DNA of 64,000 bases from Nitrososphaerota archaeon (GTDB lineage: Archaea > Thermoproteota > Nitrososphaeria > Nitrososphaerales > Nitrosopumilaceae), in the NCBI GenBank assembly GCA_016201435.1, contig JACQCT010000007.1:1-64000 (forward strand), given 5' to 3'. Shown here piece after piece: positions 10,621 through 19,737 of this stretch. The position numbers and the translations under genes were made by a program. A model generated the notes under the pieces. That model saw nothing but the letters and a program-made list of their open reading frames with translations. It did no database searches and had not been told where the DNA came from. The stretch's first letter is position 1, and each line of letters starts with the position of its first letter.

Positions 10621-11005
10621 ATTTTTAAAGTCTCAGAAAATTTTGAGGCTTGCTACAATTAATGGTAAAAATAATCCACACATTGTTCCTGTGTGGTATG
10701 AATTTAGAGATAAGAAATTCTATGTTGGAACCAATACAAGAACAAGAAAGGCAAAAAACATCAAAGTTAATCCAAAAGTAAGCTTTTGTGTCGATATAGG
10801 AATAAAATCTCCAGACATTTTTGGTGTTATGGGCATTGGTAAAGCAAGACTGATTTTAGAAAGAAATCAAGTATCATTTATTGCAAAAAGAATTCTGAAA
10901 AGATATTTTAAAAGTTTGAAGGCAAAATCTGCTCAGGAATTATTAGATGACACAAATTGCATTATAGAAATATCTCCAAGAAAAACAATCACTTGGAAAT
11001 TTTAA
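10607..11005 (+). CDS. pyridoxamine 5'-phosphate oxidase-like / F420-dependent flavin-fold protein
   Basis: LRLATINGKNNPHIVPVWYEFRDKKFYVGT split-barrel signature. Confidence 0.8.
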   Translation: MKTYEFLKSQKILRLATINGKNNPHIVPVWYEFRDKKFYVGTNTRTRKAKNIKVNPKVSFCVDIGIKSPDIFGVMGIGKARLILERNQVSFIAKRILKRYFKSLKAKSAQELLDDTNCIIEISPRKTITWKF

Positions 11006-12174
11006 GTTACAAACTCTTCTATTTTGTCAAGAGCTTTTTCCAGCACATTAATTTCAGGTAAAAATACCATCCTAAAGTGACCGCTGCCATATTTTGTGCC
11101 AAATCCTGAACCGTGAACCGTAAGAACTCCTTTTGATTTTAAAAGTTCAAGAACAAATTCTTTATCTGATTTGTATTTATTATTCTCTATTTTTGGAAAA
11201 GCGTAGAAGGCTCCTTTAGGAGTTGGACAGCTAAGACCATGCATTCCATTTATTCGTTTGATGACATAGTCTCTTCGTTTTTTTAGCTCTGAAACAAATT
11301 TGGGAATATAGTCTTGTGGACCTCGAAGTGATTCTAATGCAGCATGTTGAACAGGTAGGTTAGATGCAATTCTGACTCTAGCAAGCTTTGGAACGTTTTC
11401 ACGAAGAAGATCAAGTTTCTTGGAATCATTAAATGCAATATAACCAATTCTCCAACCAGACATTAGATGTACTTTGGAAAATCCATTTAGTAGTATTATA
11501 GGTGAATCACCACCAACCTTTCCAATACCCACAAACTTTTCATCAAAAACAATCTGATCGTATATTTCATCACAGATTATGTACAAATCATTCTTAATTG
11601 CAATATCGATCAAATCTTTGAGAGATTTTTCATTAAAAACTGCTCCAGTAGGATTGTTTGGACTGATAAAACATATTGCTACAGTTTTTGATGTAATCTT
11701 TGACTTTACATCATCAAGATCGGGCGTGGAATTGTTAAGATCTACTGCAAATTCTACTGGAATTCCACCAAACAATCTAACATACGAAGCATATGGGGGA
11801 TAATATGGACCAGGTATCAAAACTTCATCTCCTGTTTCAACAATAGATGCCATTAGCATCTCTAATCCTTCTGAAACACCATTTGTTACAATAATGTCAT
11901 CTTCAGTTGTCAAAAGTCCTTTTCTTTTTTCTTTTTCAGCAATGGCTTGTCTTAGCTCTAATAATCCTTCTGATGGAGCATAATAATTTTGGTTGTTTTT
12001 AATCGCCTTGATTAAAGCGTCTTTTACATTTTCTGGTGGTTGAAATCCATATGCCACAGGATCTCCTATGTTAAGATAGGTTATCTTTTGCCCTTGCTTT
12101 TCCAATTTTTTTGCAGAAAGTGTGATATCGCGTATAGCATATTCAACACCAGCTACTCTTTGTGATATTTTCAA
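11002..12174 (-). CDS. class I/II PLP-dependent aminotransferase (AlaT/AspC-like)
   Basis: NPTGAVF, ICDEIYDQIVF, LNGFSKVHLMSGWRIGY (PLP Lys). Confidence 0.88.
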   Translation of the reverse strand: MKISQRVAGVEYAIRDITLSAKKLEKQGQKITYLNIGDPVAYGFQPPENVKDALIKAIKNNQNYYAPSEGLLELRQAIAEKEKRKGLLTTEDDIIVTNGVSEGLEMLMASIVETGDEVLIPGPYYPPYASYVRLFGGIPVEFAVDLNNSTPDLDDVKSKITSKTVAICFISPNNPTGAVFNEKSLKDLIDIAIKNDLYIICDEIYDQIVFDEKFVGIGKVGGDSPIILLNGFSKVHLMSGWRIGYIAFNDSKKLDLLRENVPKLARVRIASNLPVQHAALESLRGPQDYIPKFVSELKKRRDYVIKRINGMHGLSCPTPKGAFYAFPKIENNKYKSDKEFVLELLKSKGVLTVHGSGFGTKYGSGHFRMVFLPEINVLEKALDKIEEFVT

Positions 12175-12217
12175 TTATCTAGACAGATATTTAGCCCCGT
12201 TAAATTCTTACTTGATC

Positions 12218-12292
12218 GGACCCGTTGCATAGCCCGGATAGTGCGGGTGGCTTCGAACCACCAGGTCGAGGGTTCGAATCCCTCCGGGCCCT
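12218..12292 (+). tRNA. tRNA-Arg (anticodon TCG)
   Basis: Cloverleaf: GGACCCG acceptor, anticodon stem GGTGG-CTTCGAA-CCACC, T arm GAGGG-TTCGAAT-CCCTC, 3' CGGGCCC; one A3-C70 mismatch. Confidence 0.88.
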
Positions 12293-12334
12293 TTATAGAG
12301 TGAATTTTAAGACAGGAAAATAAATATCAGATGT

Positions 12335-12829
12335 ATGAAAAAGTTAACACCTTTTAGAATTGGATTGTCATTGATGATTATAGGTTCAATTTGGGTAGCA
12401 CTTGTATTTTCTACCGCAGAAAAAACATCACAAGATTTGAGTATCGGCATCAAAGAAAATGTCAATGTTGATCTAGATTTAAAAGGCAAAGGACTTGGTT
12501 TTTATAAAATTACAATTCCTAACTATTCAAAAGAAACAGTACTAGTAAAAGTATTAGGTCCTCAAGGAAATGTGATGGATCTTAAACGAATAGAAACAAA
12601 AATGTCTGTAAACTATTTTGAATTTAGTTATACTGGAAAATATGCTCTAGAAATTACTAATCTTTCTGAAAACCCTATCCAAATTAAAGCAGAATTTGGA
12701 AATACAAAATCAGTAGAATTTACATTTCCCTCTTTCATAGCACTCATTGGTGCGTGCTTTATTGTATGGTCTGGCTACAAAAGATTACGAAATTACAGTA
12801 CTGCACACCCTGAAGAGAATAAATCGTAA
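12335..12829 (+). CDS. membrane-associated hypothetical protein, 164 aa
   Basis: N- and C-terminal TM segments flanking a beta-rich domain. Confidence 0.65.
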   Translation: MKKLTPFRIGLSLMIIGSIWVALVFSTAEKTSQDLSIGIKENVNVDLDLKGKGLGFYKITIPNYSKETVLVKVLGPQGNVMDLKRIETKMSVNYFEFSYTGKYALEITNLSENPIQIKAEFGNTKSVEFTFPSFIALIGACFIVWSGYKRLRNYSTAHPEENKS

Positions 12830-13386
12830 ACAGGTATACACAATACTATTGAAGTAAAAAGTAAAATCAAGTTAAAACATATCCATGATGCAGATAAAAG
12901 TACTGTCATAATAGCAACTGTCATAACTTTTCTTGTATTTCTTTTGTCAACTTGACAAAGTGTCATAAAACTACCAAGAGCACTCAAGAAAAGACCTGTT
13001 TCTATTGTAAGATGCGATGGAGTTACCAGACCATCTACGCCGTATATTTCATGTGAAATGGAATCAGCGTAACCCCCTACAAGTTGTAAAACGGAACCTA
13101 AAAGTATAATCTTTATTCCTTTAAACAGAATTTTGTTTTTGGAGTTTAGAAACAAAATGATCATACCCAATACTGATGAGCTTACGATCATTCCAACACC
13201 AGCATAGATTGTAGCGTGTTGAATTGTCCAGAATTTTTCAGGTGCTCGTAGAGCATGTGTTGACGCATCCCATATTCCACCTAGAAGTTCTGTAACTGTA
13301 CCACAAATAGCCAAAATTGAGATTACAAAGAGTATGGTTCCGGTTTTTGAAAGAAATGAAGTATGAATTAGATTAGATAGACGCAT
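12793..13386 (-). CDS. polytopic membrane protein, 197 aa
   Basis: Hydrophobic helices; coherent ORF convergent with the previous gene. Confidence 0.65.
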   Translation of the reverse strand: MRLSNLIHTSFLSKTGTILFVISILAICGTVTELLGGIWDASTHALRAPEKFWTIQHATIYAGVGMIVSSSVLGMIILFLNSKNKILFKGIKIILLGSVLQLVGGYADSISHEIYGVDGLVTPSHLTIETGLFLSALGSFMTLCQVDKRNTRKVMTVAIMTVLLSASWICFNLILLFTSIVLCIPVYDLFSSGCAVL

Positions 13387-13438
13387 TTTGAAATAATTTT
13401 GTTTTATACGTAATATATAGAATTTTGTTTGCTAAAAT

Positions 13439-13741
13439 TTAGCTCTTACTTTCTTGAGCTCTCACATATGCTATTGCTTTTTTCATTTCAAGTGCTCGTT
13501 CAAAAATTATCTTTCGCATTTCTTCTGCTTCCATAGATGTCATACTACGCTTTTGGGATTCAAAGAATATTTCTGCAAACCCTCCAGTTACATATCCTAC
13601 AAAAATTCCAAATGCTACTTCTGTGTCATCTCTTGTAAGCGGTTTTAAATCAGATGCCATGTTTCGCATATTCTGTGGATTTACCATTAAATTATCGATT
13701 AAGGAAACAAGCGCGTCCTTTAGCGGTGCTGATAGACTCAT
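13439..13741 (-). CDS. conserved hypothetical protein, 100 aa
   Basis: Coherent ORF. Confidence 0.6.
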   Translation of the reverse strand: MSLSAPLKDALVSLIDNLMVNPQNMRNMASDLKPLTRDDTEVAFGIFVGYVTGGFAEIFFESQKRSMTSMEAEEMRKIIFERALEMKKAIAYVRAQESKS

Positions 13742-13790
13742 TTGTAATCATAATATCATGTAACACAAGAACCTTACAAGATCAGATCTT

Positions 13791-14096
13791 ATGACAAGTT
13801 TTAGATCTTTGTTGACTGATAGTAACTATTATACCTCATATCATGAGAGAGTATCAATGAGTCCAGGAATAGGGTTAATGAAAAGAAGACTTCCTACTGA
13901 AAAAGAAGCCATTCCTCTAGCAGTATCAGGAATTATAAAAAAATACAATGTTACTGAAGAACAAATCAAAACTTTGGAAACCAAATACGATAATGAAGGT
14001 GGAGACTGGTACGTTGCCTTAGGATTTAATGAAAAAAGAGCCATTGTTAAAATGGATTCTGTTCTGGGAACAATAACAGAGATTAATGAAATTTAA
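13791..14096 (+). CDS. conserved hypothetical protein, 101 aa
   Basis: Coherent ORF. Confidence 0.6.
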   Translation: MTSFRSLLTDSNYYTSYHERVSMSPGIGLMKRRLPTEKEAIPLAVSGIIKKYNVTEEQIKTLETKYDNEGGDWYVALGFNEKRAIVKMDSVLGTITEINEI

Positions 14097-14114
14097 TAGG
14101 TTTTGTAAAAAGAA

Positions 14115-14744
14115 TTATTTTTTGAATTGAACATTTGAAACTTCAGGTTCTTTTATAATTACTATTCCTCCATCCCTTAGTTGTTGTATAAGCTGGATGA
14201 CTTCTTTTTCCACCTGTCCACGTTGAAGACCAGTTATTTGTGCAAAGGCATCTACAAGTTCCGTTATTCTTCTTTGTCCATTACATAATTTCCAAAAATC
14301 AATTATTGCTTGATTTACCATAAATCCTTGTTCATGATCATTCATCAAAACTAATGCGCCATCTTCTTGCTTTACAACAGAACCTACACCTTGTGGCATT
14401 GCAGTTTCATAATCTATAGGTGTGATTGTTTTTTGTTTTCCATAGTTGATTAGCTTCTTTCCTTCTTCTGACATTTTTTCTGGTGTCCATGCAGGCTCCC
14501 ATACAATTTCCACATTAATGCCATTAACACCAGGAACTTTGTTTACATATCTTTTTACATCACTCACTAAAGTTTCATGTAAAGGACAGCCTCGCGTTGT
14601 CATGGTCATTTTGACATCTACTTTATTGTCATTGCTTACTTTAACTCCATAAATCAATCCCATGTCTACAATATTGATTGGGATTTCAGGATCCATACAT
14701 TGTTTTAGTGAATCCAGTATTTGTTGTAATGTCACTTGTTCCAT
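14115..14744 (-). CDS. DUF59/MIP18 (PaaD/SufT-like) domain fused to a PqqD-like domain
   Basis: N-term LDSLKQCMDPEIPINIVDMGLIYGV...TRGCPLHETL; C-term MNDHEQGFMVNQAIIDFWKLCNGQRRITELVDAFA resembles PqqD. Confidence 0.78.
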   Translation of the reverse strand: MEQVTLQQILDSLKQCMDPEIPINIVDMGLIYGVKVSNDNKVDVKMTMTTRGCPLHETLVSDVKRYVNKVPGVNGINVEIVWEPAWTPEKMSEEGKKLINYGKQKTITPIDYETAMPQGVGSVVKQEDGALVLMNDHEQGFMVNQAIIDFWKLCNGQRRITELVDAFAQITGLQRGQVEKEVIQLIQQLRDGGIVIIKEPEVSNVQFKK

Positions 14745-14777
14745 GGATGATTTCTTTATTTTATGAAAATAAATACC

Positions 14778-15839
14778 TTACAGCCTTGATTTGAACAATT
14801 TTTTGATAGATTCTTCAAAAGGTGGTTTAGCAACGCCTGCTTCTGTTATTATACCTGTTATGAGTTCAGGGGGAGTCATATCAAATGCAGGATTGATTAC
14901 ATTAATGTCGTCTGGAGCAGTCTTTTTACCTGCGATTCCAGTAACCTCGCTTGCTTTGCGTTGTTCTATAATAACATCCTCAGAATTACTTTTTAGGTCA
15001 AAGGTAGAAAGTGGAGCTGCTACATAAAATGGAATTTTATGTTGTTTTGCCATTGTTGCAACCTGATATGTACCAATCTTGTTATAGACATGACCTGTTC
15101 GTAGAATCCTGTCTGCTCCTACTATTACCTTGGTTACTAATCCATTAGTCATTGCATATCCTACTGCAGTATCTGGAATAAGACTGACATCAATACCATC
15201 ATGTTTTAGTTCAAATGCAGTAAGTCGTGAACCCTGCATTACTGGTCTTGTCTCTGTTGCTATAACTTTGATCATCTTTCCACTTTCTTTTGTTGCACGA
15301 ATAACTCCTAATGCCGTACCGTATCCAACTGTAGCCAACGCTCCTGCATTACAATGAGTCATTATGGTATCATTATTATTAAATAATTTTGCACCGTGTT
15401 TTCCCATAATCATGTTAGTTTGTATGTCATCTTCTGCCATTTTTTTTGCAGTTTGAATCATAGATTCTTTAATATCAGAAACATCTTTGCCTTTTTTTGC
15501 TACATTCATTATTTTGTCTAGTCCCCATATCAGATTAACAGCGGTAGGCCTTGTTTCAAAGAGAATTTTTTTAGCTTTTTCTAGATCTTTTATTATATTT
15601 TCTTTTGATTTTGCTTTACTTTGCAATGCAGCTAAGGCAAGACCAAAAGCACCAGAAACTCCAATTGCAGGAGCACCTCTTACTACAAGGGTTCGAATTG
15701 CATTTGCTACATCTTCATAATTAGTGTATTTTACATAAACAAGCTTGTTTGGAAGCTTGGTTTGATCTATCATAATTACTGTGTTATTTTTCCACTCTAT
15801 AGTTCTAAGACTGGAATGAATCTTGGTTTGTGATTTCAA
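14778..15839 (-). CDS. mtnA: S-methyl-5-thioribose-1-phosphate isomerase / ribose-1,5-bisphosphate isomerase family (aIF2B-like)
   Basis: VRGAPAIGVSGAFGLALA, MTHCNAGALATVGYGTALGVIRA, VIVGADRILRTG. Confidence 0.88.
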   Translation of the reverse strand: MKSQTKIHSSLRTIEWKNNTVIMIDQTKLPNKLVYVKYTNYEDVANAIRTLVVRGAPAIGVSGAFGLALAALQSKAKSKENIIKDLEKAKKILFETRPTAVNLIWGLDKIMNVAKKGKDVSDIKESMIQTAKKMAEDDIQTNMIMGKHGAKLFNNNDTIMTHCNAGALATVGYGTALGVIRATKESGKMIKVIATETRPVMQGSRLTAFELKHDGIDVSLIPDTAVGYAMTNGLVTKVIVGADRILRTGHVYNKIGTYQVATMAKQHKIPFYVAAPLSTFDLKSNSEDVIIEQRKASEVTGIAGKKTAPDDINVINPAFDMTPPELITGIITEAGVAKPPFEESIKKLFKSRL

Positions 15840-15933
15840 TATTCGTACTCGGTTCTTGTGTTTTTATAATCTTTACAGTACCTAGATTACCGATGATTAA
15901 ACATTATATTGGAACCATTATTCATGTCAGTAG

Positions 15934-16947
15934 TTGCTCAATCTAGCCACTTTGAATAGATATGATGTTTCAGGCATGTACAAGATTTATGACAAATGGC
16001 CAGAAATTGCCAAAGAATCTTATGAATCAGATCAGGATACGGTGGACTTCAAAGATATAGATCATGTTGTATTTGCTGGAATGGGAGGCTCTGGTGCACT
16101 GGGAGATATTTTTTCTGCCATATTATCAAAGACCAAGATTCATGTAGCAGTTATCAAGGGATATCATCTACCAAGTACAGTTGATTCCCATACCTTGGTT
16201 GTAACCACAAGCATTTCTGGAAACACAGTAGAAACTCTCTCTGTATTGGATTCTGCCTACAAATCAAAATGTAAGATAGTTGCTTTTTCCTCAGGAGATA
16301 AGATGCAAAAATATTGTACTAGGAATAAAATTGAGCATAGAAATATTCCACAATTACATTCACCTAGATCATCTTTTACCAGATTTTTATATACAATATT
16401 GAAAGTCCTAGGACCTGTGCTTCCTGTCAAAAAGTCAGACATTCTTGATTCAATAAAGGAGTTAGATAGAACTAGGAAACAAATTTCGTCTGCCAATCTA
16501 AGCCTGAAAAATCCGTCGTTAAGATTAGCAGAATGGATTTCCGGTATTCCAGTGATTTATTATCCATTTGGTTTACAGGCAGCTGCAATAAGATTCAAAA
16601 ACTCTCTACAAGAAAATGCAAAAAAACATGCAATGATCGAAGATATTATAGAAGCATGTCATAACAATATTGTTTCATGGGAAAAAAAAGACAATGTAAA
16701 ACCCATTCTACTTGAAGGTGCTGATGATTACAGCAAAACCAAAGAAAGATGGAAAATTCTCAAAGAATATTTTGAGATAAACAAAATTGACTATAGAGAA
16801 GTATGTTCAGTTAATGGTTGCATAATATCCAAACTGATTAATCTCATTTATCTTTTAGATTATTCCACTATCTACTTGGCTGTCTTATCAAGAGTGGATC
16901 CATCACCGACAAAATCAATTGAGTATATGAAAAGCAAATTAGTATAG
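15934..16947 (+). CDS. bifunctional phosphoglucose/phosphomannose isomerase family protein
   Basis: VVFAGMGGSGALGDIFSA SIS domain; TSISGNTVETLS; TTG start. Confidence 0.85.
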   Translation: MLNLATLNRYDVSGMYKIYDKWPEIAKESYESDQDTVDFKDIDHVVFAGMGGSGALGDIFSAILSKTKIHVAVIKGYHLPSTVDSHTLVVTTSISGNTVETLSVLDSAYKSKCKIVAFSSGDKMQKYCTRNKIEHRNIPQLHSPRSSFTRFLYTILKVLGPVLPVKKSDILDSIKELDRTRKQISSANLSLKNPSLRLAEWISGIPVIYYPFGLQAAAIRFKNSLQENAKKHAMIEDIIEACHNNIVSWEKKDNVKPILLEGADDYSKTKERWKILKEYFEINKIDYREVCSVNGCIISKLINLIYLLDYSTIYLAVLSRVDPSPTKSIEYMKSKLV

Positions 16948-17137
16948 TTTTTTATAAATAACAAATAGACCTGTTTTGATTAAGTTTTATTTTGTATACT
17001 TTTTGACAAATTGACTTGGCCCTTCTTTGGTTTTGTGGATTTATTCATTTGTGTTTAATTTATCCTCTATTCTAAAATTGCTGTGCTTAAAACTTGATTG
17101 AAAGTTTTTATCAGGCACGTATTTTATTATTATATGT

Positions 17138-17162
17138 GTTTCTAGTGGAAAACATTTTGAGG
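17138..17162 (+). promoter_or_regulatory. candidate origin recognition box (ORB)-like element upstream of orc1/cdc6
   Basis: GTTTCTAGTGGAAAACATTTTGAGG shares the AGTGGAAA core with archaeal ORB/mini-ORB; single copy, so tentative. Confidence 0.35.
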
Positions 17163-17169
17163 AATCGTA

Positions 17170-18501
17170 TTGAATAAAAAAGAGATAGGCAGCATCATAT
17201 CCAAAATAGAACAGGAAGGCTCCATATTTGCAAAAAAGGCATCGCTTGATTCGCTGTCTTTTCCGTCAAAGATAATCGGAAGAAAAGATCAGGCCGAGAG
17301 TCTAATACGATATCTTTTGGATTACAAGCAAGGATATGTTGTTCCGTATGTTTCAGTATATGGAAGAAGCGGTTCTGGAAAATCCGTTGTGATAAGATTT
17401 GTTTGCGATAACATTGATGGGATATCATTTAGTTTTGTAAATTTGCGTCAGGCAAAGACTGTATTTGGAGCTGCAAATCTAATACTTGCCGAGCTTGGCG
17501 TATCAAATCTGAAGAGTGCGCAGGGAATCAACCTTGCAGTTGATGTGATTGGAAAGGAGATAGAGTCTGTATTGCAAAAGGCAAAAAAGAAATTGTTCGT
17601 ATTGGTACTAGATGAGCTTGATGTCATATTCTATGACAAGAGGGGCAAGCCTTCTGATTTTATTTACAAACTTGTCGTACTAGGCGAGAACCTCAAAAAG
17701 AAGGGATTTCTGTTTTGTATAATTGGAATATCAAACAATGTCTTGTCAGAATACGAGTTAGATGACAGGGTAAAATCCAGGATAGGATCCTCTGAGATAT
17801 TTTTTGGGCCCTATTCTAAATCAGATGTGCTTGATATTCTAAAAGACAGGGCCGGGGAAGCTTTTTCAAAGAAGATAGATGCGAATGTCTTGGAGTATTG
17901 TGCAGAACTCTCATCTGCAGAACATGGCGATGCAAGAAGGGCAATTGATCTTTTGCGCATAGCTGCCGAGATTGCAAGCTCAGGTGACCTTGAAAAACAG
18001 CACGTTGACAGGGCATCTGACGAGCTCCAAAAAGACAGGATATCTCAGACTCTGGCTAGTGCATCTTATCATTTGAGGATTGTATGTGGCGCAATAGCAA
18101 GAATAACTTTTCTGACAGGAGAGTCTTGGCACTCTACATCTACTTTATACAATCAATATGCCAAGATTGTGCAGAACGGCACAAAACCGCTAAGCTACAG
18201 GCGTGTCTCTGATCTCTTGACTGATATTGAGAACACGGGACTAGTCACATCCCAGACTAGCTCCAAAGGCAGACATGGATATGGTTCTTCATACAAGCTT
18301 GTCGTATCGCCTGAGATGGTAGGTATAGCGATATCTAAAGAATGGTGGAAGGGGATTGTCAAGGCAAAACTTGAGCATGATTTTGCTGTTTCCAGTAAGA
18401 AAACACGAATTGGCAGCAGGTCAAGACCTTTGAACAACCTTCTTGCAACAATGGAACAGAACAATGAACTAACTTGGAAAAAATATGTAGGATTGGATTA
18501 G
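17170..18501 (+). CDS. cdc6: Orc1/Cdc6 family replication initiator
   Basis: VYGRSGSGKSVVIRF (Walker A), VLVLDELDVIFY (Walker B), C-terminal winged helix; TTG start. Confidence 0.92.
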   Translation: MNKKEIGSIISKIEQEGSIFAKKASLDSLSFPSKIIGRKDQAESLIRYLLDYKQGYVVPYVSVYGRSGSGKSVVIRFVCDNIDGISFSFVNLRQAKTVFGAANLILAELGVSNLKSAQGINLAVDVIGKEIESVLQKAKKKLFVLVLDELDVIFYDKRGKPSDFIYKLVVLGENLKKKGFLFCIIGISNNVLSEYELDDRVKSRIGSSEIFFGPYSKSDVLDILKDRAGEAFSKKIDANVLEYCAELSSAEHGDARRAIDLLRIAAEIASSGDLEKQHVDRASDELQKDRISQTLASASYHLRIVCGAIARITFLTGESWHSTSTLYNQYAKIVQNGTKPLSYRRVSDLLTDIENTGLVTSQTSSKGRHGYGSSYKLVVSPEMVGIAISKEWWKGIVKAKLEHDFAVSSKKTRIGSRSRPLNNLLATMEQNNELTWKKYVGLD

Positions 18502-19331
18502 GCTGTAACTTTTGATCCTTTTTTTCTTGCAATAGATTTTGCATTTTTTACCTTTTTTGCATAGGCGTCATTTAATTTTTTTATAAGATCAAGTGTCTGG
18601 TTGTGGATCAGATCCAAATTCGGTACAACGCAGTGACCTCCGATGAAACCAGGATACATCTTTGGTCTGTTTCCTAAGAATTTATGAATTTCATCTGCAA
18701 AAGTCCACATCTCGTCATAATCTACTCCATGTTCTTGTGCAATCATATTTGAGAGCTGGGCATAATTTATGAGCCATCCGTAGTATGATGTGTCTACTAC
18801 AATTTTTGCAAGCTCAAGTGTCATGGGAGTTGACATTTGTTTTGTCTTTACACCACATTTTTTCATTATCTTGGTGTAGGTAGATGAAGCCCATTCTTTG
18901 CGTGGCGCGTTTGGTTCTATTGCAAAAAACTTGACATATCTTTTCAGGTCATATAACATCCTTTTGTGTACGCCTCTTGTAGCACTATAGATTACTGGAA
19001 TGGAGAGTCTAGACTGTAGCTTGGCCGTAGTTCCTGGACTTATTGTACTGTGTATCACGATTGCTTCTGGTTTGAACTTGTTTGAGAGTGAGATTACGTT
19101 TTCAGTGAATTTATCAGTAAATGGTATACAGATATGAAGAAATGATGTCTTTAGCTTTTCATATTTTTGAAATTTGTTTTTGTTCATTAATTTTTCATTT
19201 ACGTCATAGCCTACAGCCGGTCTTTCTTTTGAGACAAGTTGTAAGATTGGGTTACCTATTTCCCCTAGTCCGGCTACTACATCTTTAGTATTCAAGACAT
19301 CACGACTTGTTTTTACTCCTAAATTAATCAA
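18498..19331 (-). CDS. nucleotide-sugar dehydrogenase-like protein (N-terminal and central domains only), 277 aa
   Basis: GLGEIGNPILQL Rossmann; IHSTISPGTT; GFIGGHCVVPN. Confidence 0.72.
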   Translation of the reverse strand: MINLGVKTSRDVLNTKDVVAGLGEIGNPILQLVSKERPAVGYDVNEKLMNKNKFQKYEKLKTSFLHICIPFTDKFTENVISLSNKFKPEAIVIHSTISPGTTAKLQSRLSIPVIYSATRGVHKRMLYDLKRYVKFFAIEPNAPRKEWASSTYTKIMKKCGVKTKQMSTPMTLELAKIVVDTSYYGWLINYAQLSNMIAQEHGVDYDEMWTFADEIHKFLGNRPKMYPGFIGGHCVVPNLDLIHNQTLDLIKKLNDAYAKKVKNAKSIARKKGSKVTA

Positions 19332-19737
19332 TAGTTTTGATTTTTGATTTGAATTTAGCGGGTATTCCTGCCCATATTTCGTTATCAGGAATACTTTTAG
19401 TTACAAATGAGTACGCCGCGACAAGAGAGTTTTCACCTATAGTAATATTTGGCATGATGGTACTATGAGTTCCTATTTTACAATTCTTCTTTAAAACAAC
19501 TCGACCTTTCTTGTTGTCTATAGTTGAATGTGAGTAGATTGAGCAGTGAGAACCTATCTGAACATAATCTGCAATCTCTACACCATATTTACAGTTTAGG
19601 TACGTAAAAGTTCCAATGTCAAAATTTTTTCCCAATTTTAGATTTTCAGGATATTGAACAATGTAATTGTATTTTGTAAGTTTACTATGTTTAATGGTAG
19701 GCTTTTTCCAATTATTTTTTTTCTTCATAATACTCAA
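19324..19737 (-). CDS. hexapeptide-repeat acyltransferase (NeuD/PglD-like)
   Basis: Left-handed beta-helix repeats: VQIGSHCSIYSHS...NCKIGTHSTIMPNITIGENSLVAAYSFVTKSIPDNEIWAGIPAK. Confidence 0.82.
   Translation of the reverse strand: MSIMKKKNNWKKPTIKHSKLTKYNYIVQYPENLKLGKNFDIGTFTYLNCKYGVEIADYVQIGSHCSIYSHSTIDNKKGRVVLKKNCKIGTHSTIMPNITIGENSLVAAYSFVTKSIPDNEIWAGIPAKFKSKIKTID

Noticed and set aside
15262-15295. TTTCCACTTTC as a second ORB near mtnA
   Set aside because: Lies inside a coding gene and matches only the short core; likely chance
14446-15720. Plus-strand ORFs antisense to DUF59-PqqD and mtnA
   Set aside because: Hydrophobic shadow translations; opposite strand has recognised families
17195-18544. 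Minus-strand ORFs within cdc6
   Set aside because: Antisense shadow of Orc1/Cdc6 with clear Walker motifs
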